Shown one piece after another: positions 35,460 through 43,375 of a DNA stretch of 64,000 nt (the stretch's first letter is position 1; the number at the start of each line of letters is the position of its first letter). Made by a program: the position numbers and the translations under genes. The stretch covers positions 1,674,001 to 1,738,000 of the forward strand of contig CAWFMF010000004.1 of NCBI GenBank assembly GCA_963816985.1. The letters are read 5' to 3'. Source of the stretch: JAIVJM01 sp963816985 (lineage in GTDB: Bacteria; Acidobacteriota; Blastocatellia; Pyrinomonadales; Pyrinomonadaceae). Below the pieces are notes generated by a model. That model had not been told where the DNA came from and ran no database searches. It worked only from the letters and a program-made list of their open reading frames with translations.

Positions 35460-35680
35460 TTGAGGGCTTGCCCCGGCAGAGAGGGGTGGGCGGGAGTCGT
35501 AAAAATTCTCCCGCCACGGCTGGCCGAGGCTGGCGACGGAGCGGGCCTCTGTCGTAATATTTGGAACCAACGCGCTGGCTCACCTCGTACAGCGTTGGCG
35601 GAAAGCTTTGTTGCCCCGCGGCTGAAAGCGTGTCCGTGCCCTCCCTGCCTTATAAGGCTTTTTGCGGAAACTGTTACCGG

Positions 35681-36571
35681 ATGGACAGGCGACGTATACT
35701 CATCGTTGACGGGAATGCGGAGTTGCGCACGGTCTTGGCCGACGCTTTGGCCGAACTGGGCCACGAAGTCGTGGCGACCGGCGACCGCTCGGAGGCCGTC
35801 TCGCGCGAAGACCTCGAAGACTTCGACCTCATCATCTCCGACCTCGCCGAGTACGCCCAGAGCGGCACGCAGATCATCTCCGAACTCAAGCGCAAACGCC
35901 TCTTCGTCCCCATCGTCGTCTCGTCCGAGGAGGCGCACCAGACCGGCATCATCAAAGCCTTCAAGCTCGGCGCGGCCAACCTCCTGCGCAAGCCGTATGA
36001 CAAGGAGGAGCTGCGGAGCATCGTCGAGAAGACGCTCGGCTACAAGCTCCGCTTCGTCGAAGACCTCAAGGTCTTGCCCTTCGTCCGCGAGCGCATCGAG
36101 TTCGAGCTGCCGAGCGATCTTTCGCTGATGAACGGCGTGCTCCACTACCTCATCGAGCGCGTCGCCGCCTTAGGCATCGTCAAGCCGGACAGCTCGAATC
36201 TCTTCATCGCGCTCGACGAGGCTTTCGTCAACGCCGTCAAGCACGGCAACGGCGGCGACCCGCACAAGCTCGTCCGCATCACCGCCGACCTCTCGGCCAA
36301 GGAGGCGCGCTTCACCATCGAGGACGAGGGCGAGGGCTTCGACGTGACCTCGATCCCCGACCCGCTCGACCCTTCGAACCTCTTCAAGACTTCGGGGCGC
36401 GGCGTCCTCCTCATCTACAACATCATGGACGAGGTCGCGTACAACGAGCGTGGCAACGTCCTGACGATGATCAAGCGGCCCGAAAGCTCGCTCGACTCGG
36501 AACTCATCGAATCACTCTCCCACCCCGCCGACGACGAAGCCCCGGCCCCGGACAATGGCGAGCCCGCCTGA
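35681..36571 (+). CDS. Receiver domain fused to RsbW-like HATPase
   Basis: A 296-residue fusion. Residues ~4-122 form a response-regulator receiver: ILIVDGNAEL (one of the two usual acidic residues is Gly), the phospho-acceptor Asp in DLIISDLAEY (about 52) and the Lys in LLRKPYD. Residues ~150-275 are a GHKL anti-sigma kinase-type ATPase with N-box LDEAFVNAVKHGNGG, G1 DEGEGFDV and G2 TSGRGVLLIYNIMDEV. It probably converts a phosphorelay signal into partner switching. The GT39 gene overlaps its 3' end by 17 bases, so they are co-transcribed. Confidence 0.88.
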   Translation: MDRRRILIVDGNAELRTVLADALAELGHEVVATGDRSEAVSREDLEDFDLIISDLAEYAQSGTQIISELKRKRLFVPIVVSSEEAHQTGIIKAFKLGAANLLRKPYDKEELRSIVEKTLGYKLRFVEDLKVLPFVRERIEFELPSDLSLMNGVLHYLIERVAALGIVKPDSSNLFIALDEAFVNAVKHGNGGDPHKLVRITADLSAKEARFTIEDEGEGFDVTSIPDPLDPSNLFKTSGRGVLLIYNIMDEVAYNERGNVLTMIKRPESSLDSELIESLSHPADDEAPAPDNGEPA

Positions 36572-38129
36572 AGGGCGCGCGCCCGCAGAGCGCGCGTCGA
36601 AACTCCGCTGGCCGCTCGTCTTCGCGGGCCTCGCCGCGCTCGTCTTCCTGACGCACCTCACGCTCCTCGACCTGCCCTACTTCTGGGACGAGGCCGGGTA
36701 CTTCATCCCGGCGGCGCGCGACATCTACGCCGACGGCGCGTTCATCCCCCACACGACGCTCTCGAACGCGCACCCGCCGCTCGTCCCCGCCTACATCGCG
36801 CTCGCGTGGAAGCTCTTCGGCTTCCACATAACGGTGGCGCGCGCGGCGATGCTGTTGGTCTCCGTGCTCACACTGCTCGGCGTCTTCCGCCTCGCCGAGC
36901 GCGTGGCGAATAGATGGGTCGCCGCCGGCTCCGCCCTCTGCACCGCGCTCTACCCGGTCTTCTTCGCGCAGAGCACGCTCGCGCACCTCGACATGGCCGT
37001 CGCCGCTTTGACGACGTGGGGGCTCGTCCTCTATCTGCCGCGAGAGAAGAGGACTGAGCAGGAAGCGGCGACCGACGACCGTGGAGACCTTCGTCGCTGG
37101 TCGTCGGTCGCGCTCTTCGCGCTCGCGGGGCTGGCGAAGGAGACGGCGATTCTCGTGCCTCTGACTCTCTTCGGGTGGGAGGTCTTGTGCCTGCTCTTTG
37201 AGAGGAAGCCGAAGCTCGCGGCGGCGGTCTGTCTGAAGGAGAGACGTTCAATCGGTCGGGCCTTCATGATGCTCTGCGCGCTCTTGCCGCTTGCCGCGTG
37301 GTTCGCGTACCACTACACGCAGACCGGCTACGTCTTCGGCAACCCCGAATACTTCCGCTACAACGTCGAGTCCACCGTCAACCTCTCGCGCATCCTCGAA
37401 GCCCTCTGGCGCAGGCTCGCGCACGTCACGGCGCACATGAACCTGTGGGTGCTGACGCTCGCGGCGGCGCTCGCCATGCTGCTCGGCGCGCGGAGCGACG
37501 CGGGAAGGGAACGGCGGCGCATCGAAGTGCCCGTCCAGATGCTCTTCGGCGTGCTCGTCGTGGCGCACGTCGTCGCGCTCTCCGTCGTTGGCGGGGCGAT
37601 CCTCGCGCGCTACATGCTGCCGGTGCTCCCGCTCGTCATCATCGTCTGCGTCTCGACCCTCTGGCGGCGCGTGCGACTCTGGCCGCTCGTCATCGCGCTC
37701 GCCTGCGGCACGTTCGCCTACCGCTCGGTAAACAACCCTTCGTACAGCTTCCCGTGGGAAGAGAATCTCGCCTACCGTGATTTCGTCCTCCTGCACAGAG
37801 ACGCCGCGCGCGTCCTCGCCGACAAGTACCCGGAGAAGCGCGTGCTGACGGCGTGGCCCGCGACCGACGAGTTGAAGAACCCTTACTACGGCTACCTCGA
37901 AAGACCTTTGCAGGTCTTCCCCGTCGAGAACTTCAAACGCGAGGCGTTGGAGCAAGCCTCTCAACAAAAATCGAGCTACGACCTCGCCTTCCTCTACTCG
38001 ACGCACGGCGGGCTCGAACTCGAAGAAGCCGCCCGCGTCCTCGGCGGCGTTGTCGTCTATACTTCACAGCGCAACGGACAGTGGGCCGCGATTCTAGATG
38101 TGAGTAATAGTCAGAACCGCCTGCGGTAG
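36555..38129 (+). CDS. Glycosyltransferase family 39 (ArnT/PMT-like) membrane protein
   Basis: A 524-residue polytopic inner-membrane protein with about ten or more hydrophobic helices. It uses polyprenyl-phosphate sugars to glycosylate a lipid or protein on the periplasmic side. The first periplasmic loop has LPYFWDEAGYFIPAARDIY, containing the Asp-Glu pair of the GT39/GT83 family, and the HPPLVPAYIALAWKLFG segment is also typical. The acceptor is unknown. It overlaps the receiver-kinase gene by 17 bases. Its last residues (SQNRLR) and stop are encoded by the arm of the hairpin at 38109-38242. Confidence 0.87.
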   Translation: MASPPEGRAPAERASKLRWPLVFAGLAALVFLTHLTLLDLPYFWDEAGYFIPAARDIYADGAFIPHTTLSNAHPPLVPAYIALAWKLFGFHITVARAAMLLVSVLTLLGVFRLAERVANRWVAAGSALCTALYPVFFAQSTLAHLDMAVAALTTWGLVLYLPREKRTEQEAATDDRGDLRRWSSVALFALAGLAKETAILVPLTLFGWEVLCLLFERKPKLAAAVCLKERRSIGRAFMMLCALLPLAAWFAYHYTQTGYVFGNPEYFRYNVESTVNLSRILEALWRRLAHVTAHMNLWVLTLAAALAMLLGARSDAGRERRRIEVPVQMLFGVLVVAHVVALSVVGGAILARYMLPVLPLVIIVCVSTLWRRVRLWPLVIALACGTFAYRSVNNPSYSFPWEENLAYRDFVLLHRDAARVLADKYPEKRVLTAWPATDELKNPYYGYLERPLQVFPVENFKREALEQASQQKSSYDLAFLYSTHGGLELEEAARVLGGVVVYTSQRNGQWAAILDVSNSQNRLR

Positions 38130-38242
38130 CGGGCGGGTGTCGGTTAGTGTGCGGGTGTCGGCTGGTGTTATGACTCGCCTACGATGACGGGCGCGTGTCG
38201 CGGACGTTGAGACCCGCCCGCTACCGCAGGCGGTTCTGACTT
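38109..38242. repeat. Inverted repeat, CCGCCTGCGGTAGCGGGCGGGT family (copy 1)
   Basis: The arm AGTCAGAACCGCCTGCGGTAG with CGGGCGGGT at 38109-38138 and the complement ending at 38242 flank a ~70-base spacer that contains degenerate further copies (GTGCGGGTGTCGG). The left arm overlaps the end of the GT39 gene and provides its stop. Copy 2 is at 60974-61047. Confidence 0.88.
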
Positions 38243-38266
38243 AACTGCTGGCCGCCAAGTGTTTTT

Positions 38267-39613
38267 ATGCCTTACGAACTCTTTCTCGCTCTGAGGTATC
38301 TGCGCGTGCGGCGGGGGCGGCGCGTGGTGAAGCTGACGGCGCTGGCGGCGGTGGCGGGAATCGCATGCGGGGTCGCGGCGTTGATCGTGGCGCTCGCGTT
38401 GTCGAACGGCTTCCGCGATGAGCTGCAAGATAAAATCCTGCGCGGGACGGCGCACGTCACGCTCTCGCGCGAGGGCGTTGAGGCCGACGGAGGGCGTTGG
38501 GACGTGGGCGAACTGCGCTCGGTTGCGGCGCGCGTGCGCGGCGTCGAAGGGGTGGCCGGGGCCGCGCCGACGACTTACGAGGGCGCGCTCCTGAAGGGGC
38601 CGGGCGGGATGGCTTACACGCTCCTGCGCGGCGTGGACGAAGGCTCAGGGCGCGTGCGGGACGAAATCCGCCGGACGCTTACGTCGGGGACTCTCGAACC
38701 CTTGTTCGTCAAGACGGATGCAGTCGAGTCGAACGAGGCCGAACAGACGGGGACGAAGAAGGCGGCGGAGTCCGTGCCGGGCGCGGAAGTCTTAGAGGAC
38801 GAAGAAGAGGACGGGCCGCCCGTGCCGGTCTTCGTCGGCGAAGACCTCGCGGAGCGGACGGGGCTTCGGGAGGTCGGCGACGAGGGCTGGATAGTGACGG
38901 GCGAGAAGTCGCCGACGCCGCCGGGGTTCAGCCCGCGCGCGCGGCGCGTGAAAGTCGTGGGGGTCTTCCGCACGGGGCTCTACGATTACGACTCGGCGTG
39001 GACATACGTCTCGCTCGACGAAGTGCCGGAGGTCGTAGGCGAGGAGCTTAAATCTTCGGTCGTGAGCATCGAGACGCGGGACATGTTCGAGGCCGGGGCG
39101 GTTGCCGGGCGCGTCCGCGCGGCGCTCGGCGAAGGGTGGGAGACCGTGGACTGGCGCGAGGCGAACCGCCCGCTCTTCGCCGCGCTCGAACTCGAACGGC
39201 GGACGGTCGCGCTCATCATCATGCTCATCATGGTTCTGGCCGCGCTCAACATCACGACGACGCTCGCGCTCGTCGTCGTCGAGCGGCGCACGGACATCGC
39301 CGTCCTCGGCGCGATGGGCGCGCGGCCCGGCGGGGTGATGACGGTCTTCGTCATCGAAGGCGCAATCATCGGGGCCGTGGGGGCGATTGCCGGAGTCGTG
39401 CTCGGCCTCGCCGCGTGCGCCGCCGGGGAATATTTCGAGCTGGTCAAACTCCCGCCCGACGTTTACTCGTTGAGCGTCGTACCCTTCAGGCCGCACGTCG
39501 CGGACGTTCTGCTCCCCGCGCTCGCGGCCTTCGCCGTGAGCCTTGTGGCGACACTGTATCCCGCGCGGCAGGCGGCGCGCGTCCGTCCCGCCGAGGCGTT
39601 GAGGTACGAATGA
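38267..39613 (+). CDS. Lipoprotein-releasing ABC transporter permease (LolC/E type)
   Basis: A 448-residue permease with one N-terminal transmembrane helix (about 25-45), a large periplasmic domain (about 60-300) and three C-terminal helices, the standard LolC/LolE layout. The opening MPYELFLALRYLRVRR and the late WREANRPLFAALELERRTVALI segment are characteristic. With LolD it extracts lipoproteins from the inner membrane for delivery to the outer membrane. Only one permease is present, so the complex is probably a LolF-type homodimer. lolD overlaps by four bases (ATGA). Confidence 0.9.
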   Translation: MPYELFLALRYLRVRRGRRVVKLTALAAVAGIACGVAALIVALALSNGFRDELQDKILRGTAHVTLSREGVEADGGRWDVGELRSVAARVRGVEGVAGAAPTTYEGALLKGPGGMAYTLLRGVDEGSGRVRDEIRRTLTSGTLEPLFVKTDAVESNEAEQTGTKKAAESVPGAEVLEDEEEDGPPVPVFVGEDLAERTGLREVGDEGWIVTGEKSPTPPGFSPRARRVKVVGVFRTGLYDYDSAWTYVSLDEVPEVVGEELKSSVVSIETRDMFEAGAVAGRVRAALGEGWETVDWREANRPLFAALELERRTVALIIMLIMVLAALNITTTLALVVVERRTDIAVLGAMGARPGGVMTVFVIEGAIIGAVGAIAGVVLGLAACAAGEYFELVKLPPDVYSLSVVPFRPHVADVLLPALAAFAVSLVATLYPARQAARVRPAEALRYE

Positions 39614-40392
39614 GTTCAAAGCTCAAAGTTCAAAGTTCAAAGTCGCGGGAGGCTTCTACGGAGGCGGAGGGCTCTCGTCAATCTTCTGACTTTGAACTTG
39701 AGACTTTGAGCTTTGAGCTTGTGGTCGAGGACGTGCGGAAGTCTTTCCAAGACCCGTCGGGGGGCGTTTTGGAGATTCTGCGGGGCGTGTCGTTCGAGGC
39801 GCGCGCGGGCGAGATGCTGGCGGTCGTGGGCGCGTCGGGTGCGGGGAAGACGACGCTCTTGCACGTGCTCGGCGGGTTGGAGGCGGCGGACGCGGGGAGC
39901 GCGCGGCTCGGCGAGTTCGAGATTCTCGGCGCGGGCGTCGGGGAGTTGGCCCGCTTCCGTGGGCGCGAGGTCGGGTTCGTCTTCCAGTCGCATCACCTTC
40001 TGGCAGACCTCTCGGCGGAAGAGAACGTCGCGCTGCCGCTCGTCGTCGCGCGGCGCGGGTGGCGCGAGGCGCGGGCGCGTGCGTCGGAGATGCTGAAGGC
40101 GGTCGGGCTCTCCGAGAGGGCGCGGCACGCGGCGGGCGAGCTTTCGGGCGGCGAGCAGCAGCGCGTGGCGATTGCGCGCGCGCTCGTCACACGGCCCCGC
40201 CTCGTTTTGGCCGACGAGCCGACCGGCAACCTCGACGCGCGGACGGGCGCGGAGGTCGGCGCGCTCCTCGTCTCGCTCGCCCGCGCCTCGCGCGCCTGCG
40301 TCCTCGTCGCCACCCACAACGAAGAACTGGCGCGCAGGTGCGACCGCCTACTGCTGCTTCAAGACGGAAAACTGGCGGAAGCCCGACCGTGA
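39610..40392 (+). CDS. lolD: Lipoprotein-releasing ABC transporter ATPase
   Basis: A 260-residue ATPase with Walker A GASGAGKTT (about 77), Q-loop FVFQSHH, signature LSGGEQQRVAIARAL (about 179), Walker B LVLADEPTGNLDA and switch His in ATHNEE. It powers lipoprotein release by the permease next door. The first ~36 residues (SSKLKVQSSKS to SFEL) are encoded entirely by a GTTCAAAG-word hairpin and have no counterpart in LolD; GTG 39721 is an alternative start that gives a normal-length protein. The C-terminal KLAEARP and stop come from another hairpin at 40374. Confidence 0.9.
   Translation: MSSKLKVQSSKSREASTEAEGSRQSSDFELETLSFELVVEDVRKSFQDPSGGVLEILRGVSFEARAGEMLAVVGASGAGKTTLLHVLGGLEAADAGSARLGEFEILGAGVGELARFRGREVGFVFQSHHLLADLSAEENVALPLVVARRGWREARARASEMLKAVGLSERARHAAGELSGGEQQRVAIARALVTRPRLVLADEPTGNLDARTGAEVGALLVSLARASRACVLVATHNEELARRCDRLLLLQDGKLAEARP
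39612..39722. repeat. Long hairpin, GTTCAAAG word family, inside the lolD 5' end
   Basis: Left arm AGTTCAAAGCTCAAAG with two GTTCAAAG words; right arm CTTTGAACTTGAGACTTTG with AGCTTTGAGCTT; loop about 45 bases. The reading frame runs through both arms. No other copy is seen in the window. Confidence 0.85.
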
Positions 40393-40527
40393 GGGAGGGC
40401 GCGGATGAAAGTCAGAAGTCGGAACGCTGAACGCAGAACTAAAAGACAATTCTTTTGTTTTCAACTCATCGTTCATCGTTCTGACTTCTGCGTTTAGTGC
40501 GCCCTCCCTCACGGTCGGGCTTCCGCC
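40374..40527. repeat. Nested hairpin: GGCGGAAGCCCGACCGT outer, CAGAAGTC/AACG inner (copy 1)
   Basis: The outer arm GGCGGAAGCCCGACCGTGAG with GGAGGGCGC pairs with GCGCCCTCCCTCACGGTCGG with GCTTCCGCC. Inside lies a complete CAGAAGTCGGAACGCTGAAC-type hairpin like those at 17633 and 48678. The outer left arm encodes the end of lolD. Confidence 0.9.
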
Positions 40528-40550
40528 GCCTCCACTTTTGCAAATCACAT

Positions 40551-40580
40551 CTGACATCCGGCAAGTGTTTCAGTTATAAT
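40551..40580 (+). promoter_or_regulatory. Sigma70-type promoter for clpC
   Basis: CTGACA (40551-40556), an 18-base spacer and TATAAT (40575-40580), located 92 bases before the clpC start and immediately after the hairpin element, so clpC begins a new transcript. Confidence 0.6.
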
Positions 40581-40671
40581 GCGCAAGCGGTTCAACGGCG
40601 CACTCCCTGACGCCGGGGCCGAACCGCTCTCGACACGACAACGTCCTCCTTTTCGGTCGGAAACAGCACTT

Positions 40672-43056
40672 ATGTTTGAACGCTACACGGAAAAGGCGCG
40701 GAGGGTCATCTTCTTTGCGCGTTACGAAGCGAGTCAGTTCGGTGCGCCCGCCATCGAGCCGGAGCACCTGCTGCTCGGTCTGATGCGCGAGGACAAGACC
40801 TTGACCTCGCGCTTCCTCGCGCGCGCGCAGACTTCGCTCGAAGCCATCCGCAAGGAGATTGAGGGCCGCGCCCCCTTGCGCGAGAAGATTTCCACTTCCG
40901 TCGAACTCCCGCTCGCGCCCGAAACGAAACGCGTCCTCGCCTTCGCGCACGAAGAGTCCGACCGTCTTCAACATCGCCACATCGGGACTGAGCATCTGCT
41001 GCTCGGCTTGCTGCGCGAAGAACGCTCGATGGCCGCCGAGATTCTCTACGAGCGCGGCCTGCGCCTCGCCGCCGTCCGCGACGAGATTGCGCGGCAGGCC
41101 GGGGGCGACCCGCGTGCCGCGCAGAAGAAGGAGACGCCGCACCTCGCCGAATTCTCGCGCGACTTAACGGACGACGCCGGGAACGACAAGCTCGACCCGC
41201 TCGTCGGGAGAGAGGCCGAAATCGAGCGCGTCGTCCAGATACTCTGCCGCCGGACGAAGAACAACCCCGTCCTCATCGGCGAGCCGGGCGTCGGCAAGAC
41301 CGCCATCGTCGAAGGACTCGCGCAGCGCATCAACCGTGGCGAAGTCCCTTCGTTCCTCGAAAACAAACGCATCCTCTCCTTAGACCTCTCGCTCATCGTC
41401 GCGGGCACGAAGTATCGCGGCCAGTTCGAGGAGCGGCTCAAGCAGATCATGCGCGAGCTGGTCGAGAACCCGCAGTACATCGTCTTCATTGACGAGCTGC
41501 ACACGCTCGTCGGCGCAGGGAGCGCCGAGGGCTCGCTCGACGCGGCGAACATCCTGAAGCCCGCACTCTCGCGCGGCGAAATCCAGTGCATCGGCGCGAC
41601 GACCCCGGCGGAGTTCCGCAAGTCAATCGAGAAAGACCGTTCGCTCGAACGACGCTTTCAGGCCGTCAAAGTCCCGCCGCCGAACGAGGAAGAGGCCATC
41701 CGCATCCTCGGCGGCGTGCGCGAGCGTTACGAGGCTTTCCATCAGGTGCGCTACACGGACGAGGCGCTCGAAGCCGCCGTCTACCAGTCGAACCGTTACA
41801 TTCCCGACCGTTTCCTGCCCGACAAGGCGATTGACGTGATTGACGAGGCGGGCGCGCGCGTCAAGCTCCGCGTCCGGCGCGACCACGTTGCGCCGCCTCC
41901 TCCGCGCGGCGACTACTTCGACGACCGCAGCATGTACCTGCGGACGACGCCCGCGCTTCCCGCATCATCCTCGATTCTCTCCGAAGAGGACGAGATGCTG
42001 ATGACGGTCGAGGTCTCGAAGGACGACATCGAGGACGTGATAGCTCGTTGGACGGGCATCCCCATCACCTCGCTCAAGGAAGAAGAGACCGAGAAGCTCC
42101 TCCGCATCGAAGACGAGCTGCGCCACCGCGTCATCGCGCAGCGGCCCGCCATCTCTGCGCTCGCGCGCTCCATCCGCCGCTCGCGCGCGGGACTCAAGAA
42201 CCCGCACCGCCCCGTCGGCTCGTTCCTTTTCTTAGGCCCGACGGGCGTCGGCAAGACCGAGGTCGCGCGCTCTCTGGCCGAGTTCCTCTTCGGCTCCGAG
42301 CGTTCGATGATTCGCTTCGACATGAGCGAGTTCATGGAGAAGCACTCGGTCTCGAAGCTCATCGGGAGCCCTCCGGGCTACGTCGGCCACGAGGAAGGCG
42401 GTCAGTTGACCGAGCGCATCCGCCGCTCGCCCTACTCCGTCCTCCTCTTCGACGAGGTGGAGAAGGCGCACCCCGACATCTTCAACGTGCTCCTGCAAGT
42501 CTTCGAGGACGGCATCCTGACCGACGCCCTCGGCAACACCGTTGACTTCAAGAACACGATCATCATCATGACCTCCAACATCGGCGCGCGCTTCATCCAG
42601 AAGAAGGGCGCGATGGGCTTCCAGGCCAACGCCGACTCCTCGCGCGAGAAGATGGAGGAGATGGTGATGAGCGCGGTGCGGCAGACCTTCAACCCCGAAT
42701 TCATCAACCGCCTCGACGAGATCATCATCTTCGACCAGCTCCTCGACGAAGAGCTTTTGGAGATCGTCGGCCTGCAAGTCGAAATCCTGAACCGGACGCT
42801 GGAACGGCGCGGGCTCGAAGTCCGGCTCACCGAGGACGCCAAGCGTTGGATCGTCGAGAAGACCTGCGGCGACCGCTCCTACGGGGCGCGGCCCCTGCGC
42901 CGCGCGCTCCAAAAATACGTCGAAGACCCGCTCTCCGAGGCGCTCATACAGGGCACGCTCGGCGCGCCGATCATCGAGGTCTTCCTCGACGGCAACGAGC
43001 TGTCCCACCGCCCCGCCGTGGTCGAAGAGCCGGGCGACGCGCTTTTAATTCACTGA
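40672..43056 (+). CDS. clpC: Clp protease ATP-binding subunit, ClpC type
   Basis: A 794-residue AAA+ unfoldase. Residues ~1-145 form the double Clp-N domain (EHLLLGLMRE, then EHLLLGLLREE). The first AAA module has Walker A GEPGVGKT (about 203) and VFIDELHTL. The middle domain is short and Pro-rich (about 403-430), with no UVR motif visible. The second AAA module has GPTGVGKT (about 522) and LLFDEVEKAHPDIF. A KKGAMGFQ loop supplies the ClpP-docking MGF tripeptide. It should feed substrates to ClpP for degradation. ATG 40672 is the first start matching the family N-terminus. The last codons and stop (LLIH) form one arm of a terminator hairpin. Confidence 0.92.
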   Translation: MFERYTEKARRVIFFARYEASQFGAPAIEPEHLLLGLMREDKTLTSRFLARAQTSLEAIRKEIEGRAPLREKISTSVELPLAPETKRVLAFAHEESDRLQHRHIGTEHLLLGLLREERSMAAEILYERGLRLAAVRDEIARQAGGDPRAAQKKETPHLAEFSRDLTDDAGNDKLDPLVGREAEIERVVQILCRRTKNNPVLIGEPGVGKTAIVEGLAQRINRGEVPSFLENKRILSLDLSLIVAGTKYRGQFEERLKQIMRELVENPQYIVFIDELHTLVGAGSAEGSLDAANILKPALSRGEIQCIGATTPAEFRKSIEKDRSLERRFQAVKVPPPNEEEAIRILGGVRERYEAFHQVRYTDEALEAAVYQSNRYIPDRFLPDKAIDVIDEAGARVKLRVRRDHVAPPPPRGDYFDDRSMYLRTTPALPASSSILSEEDEMLMTVEVSKDDIEDVIARWTGIPITSLKEEETEKLLRIEDELRHRVIAQRPAISALARSIRRSRAGLKNPHRPVGSFLFLGPTGVGKTEVARSLAEFLFGSERSMIRFDMSEFMEKHSVSKLIGSPPGYVGHEEGGQLTERIRRSPYSVLLFDEVEKAHPDIFNVLLQVFEDGILTDALGNTVDFKNTIIIMTSNIGARFIQKKGAMGFQANADSSREKMEEMVMSAVRQTFNPEFINRLDEIIIFDQLLDEELLEIVGLQVEILNRTLERRGLEVRLTEDAKRWIVEKTCGDRSYGARPLRRALQKYVEDPLSEALIQGTLGAPIIEVFLDGNELSHRPAVVEEPGDALLIH

Positions 43057-43073
43057 AAAACAGTGAATTAAAA
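43043..43073. terminator. A/T-rich perfect hairpin at the clpC stop
   Basis: TTTTAATTCACTG (43043-43055), AAAAA loop, CAGTGAATTAAAA (43061-43073). The clpC stop TGA is inside it. A-rich and T-rich flanks make it a bidirectional-style terminator. Confidence 0.7.
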
Positions 43074-43161
43074 AGGCAAAAGACAAAAGGTAAAAGGTAA
43101 AAGTCTGAAGGAATCGCCGTCGGACACGGCCCTTTGCCTTTTACCTTTTGCCTTTTGCCTT
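43072..43161. repeat. Long hairpin, AAAGGTA/AAAGGCA word family (copy 1)
   Basis: Left arm AAGGCAAAAGACAAAAGG with two GTAAAAG words; right arm CCTTTGCCTTTTACC with TTTTGCCTTTTGCCTT; loop about 30 bases. The right arm ends one base before TGTATAAT, the likely bamA promoter. Confidence 0.85.
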
Positions 43162-43168
43162 GTATAAT
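43141..43168 (+). promoter_or_regulatory. Possible bamA promoter
   Basis: TATAAT at 43163-43168, with TTACCT (43141-43146) 16 bases upstream as a weak -35 that belongs to the hairpin's right arm. It leaves a leader of about 200 bases before bamA with no coding feature (43170-43375), in which I see nothing else recognisable. Confidence 0.45.
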
Positions 43169-43375
43169 GCGCCACTTTGCAGGAGTGACCCGCTGGCAAC
43201 GTGACACGGCCCGGAGCGAATCATAAGGTTCCGATTCCGAAGCCGTGCCCTCGCCGCTGGTCGCCGGACGCGCCGAAAGCGCCCGTGTCCGAGACGAGGT
43301 TTTTGGTCAGAGGGTCTCTTTCTGTCTCCCGGTATTCATTCACTCGGTAATCTTCAGAGGCGAAAAACTAAGTTT

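Noticed and set aside
43170..43375. Riboswitch or RNA gene in the bamA leader
   Set aside because: No known riboswitch core or stable conserved fold could be recognised by eye. No tRNA or rRNA was recognised anywhere in the window either.
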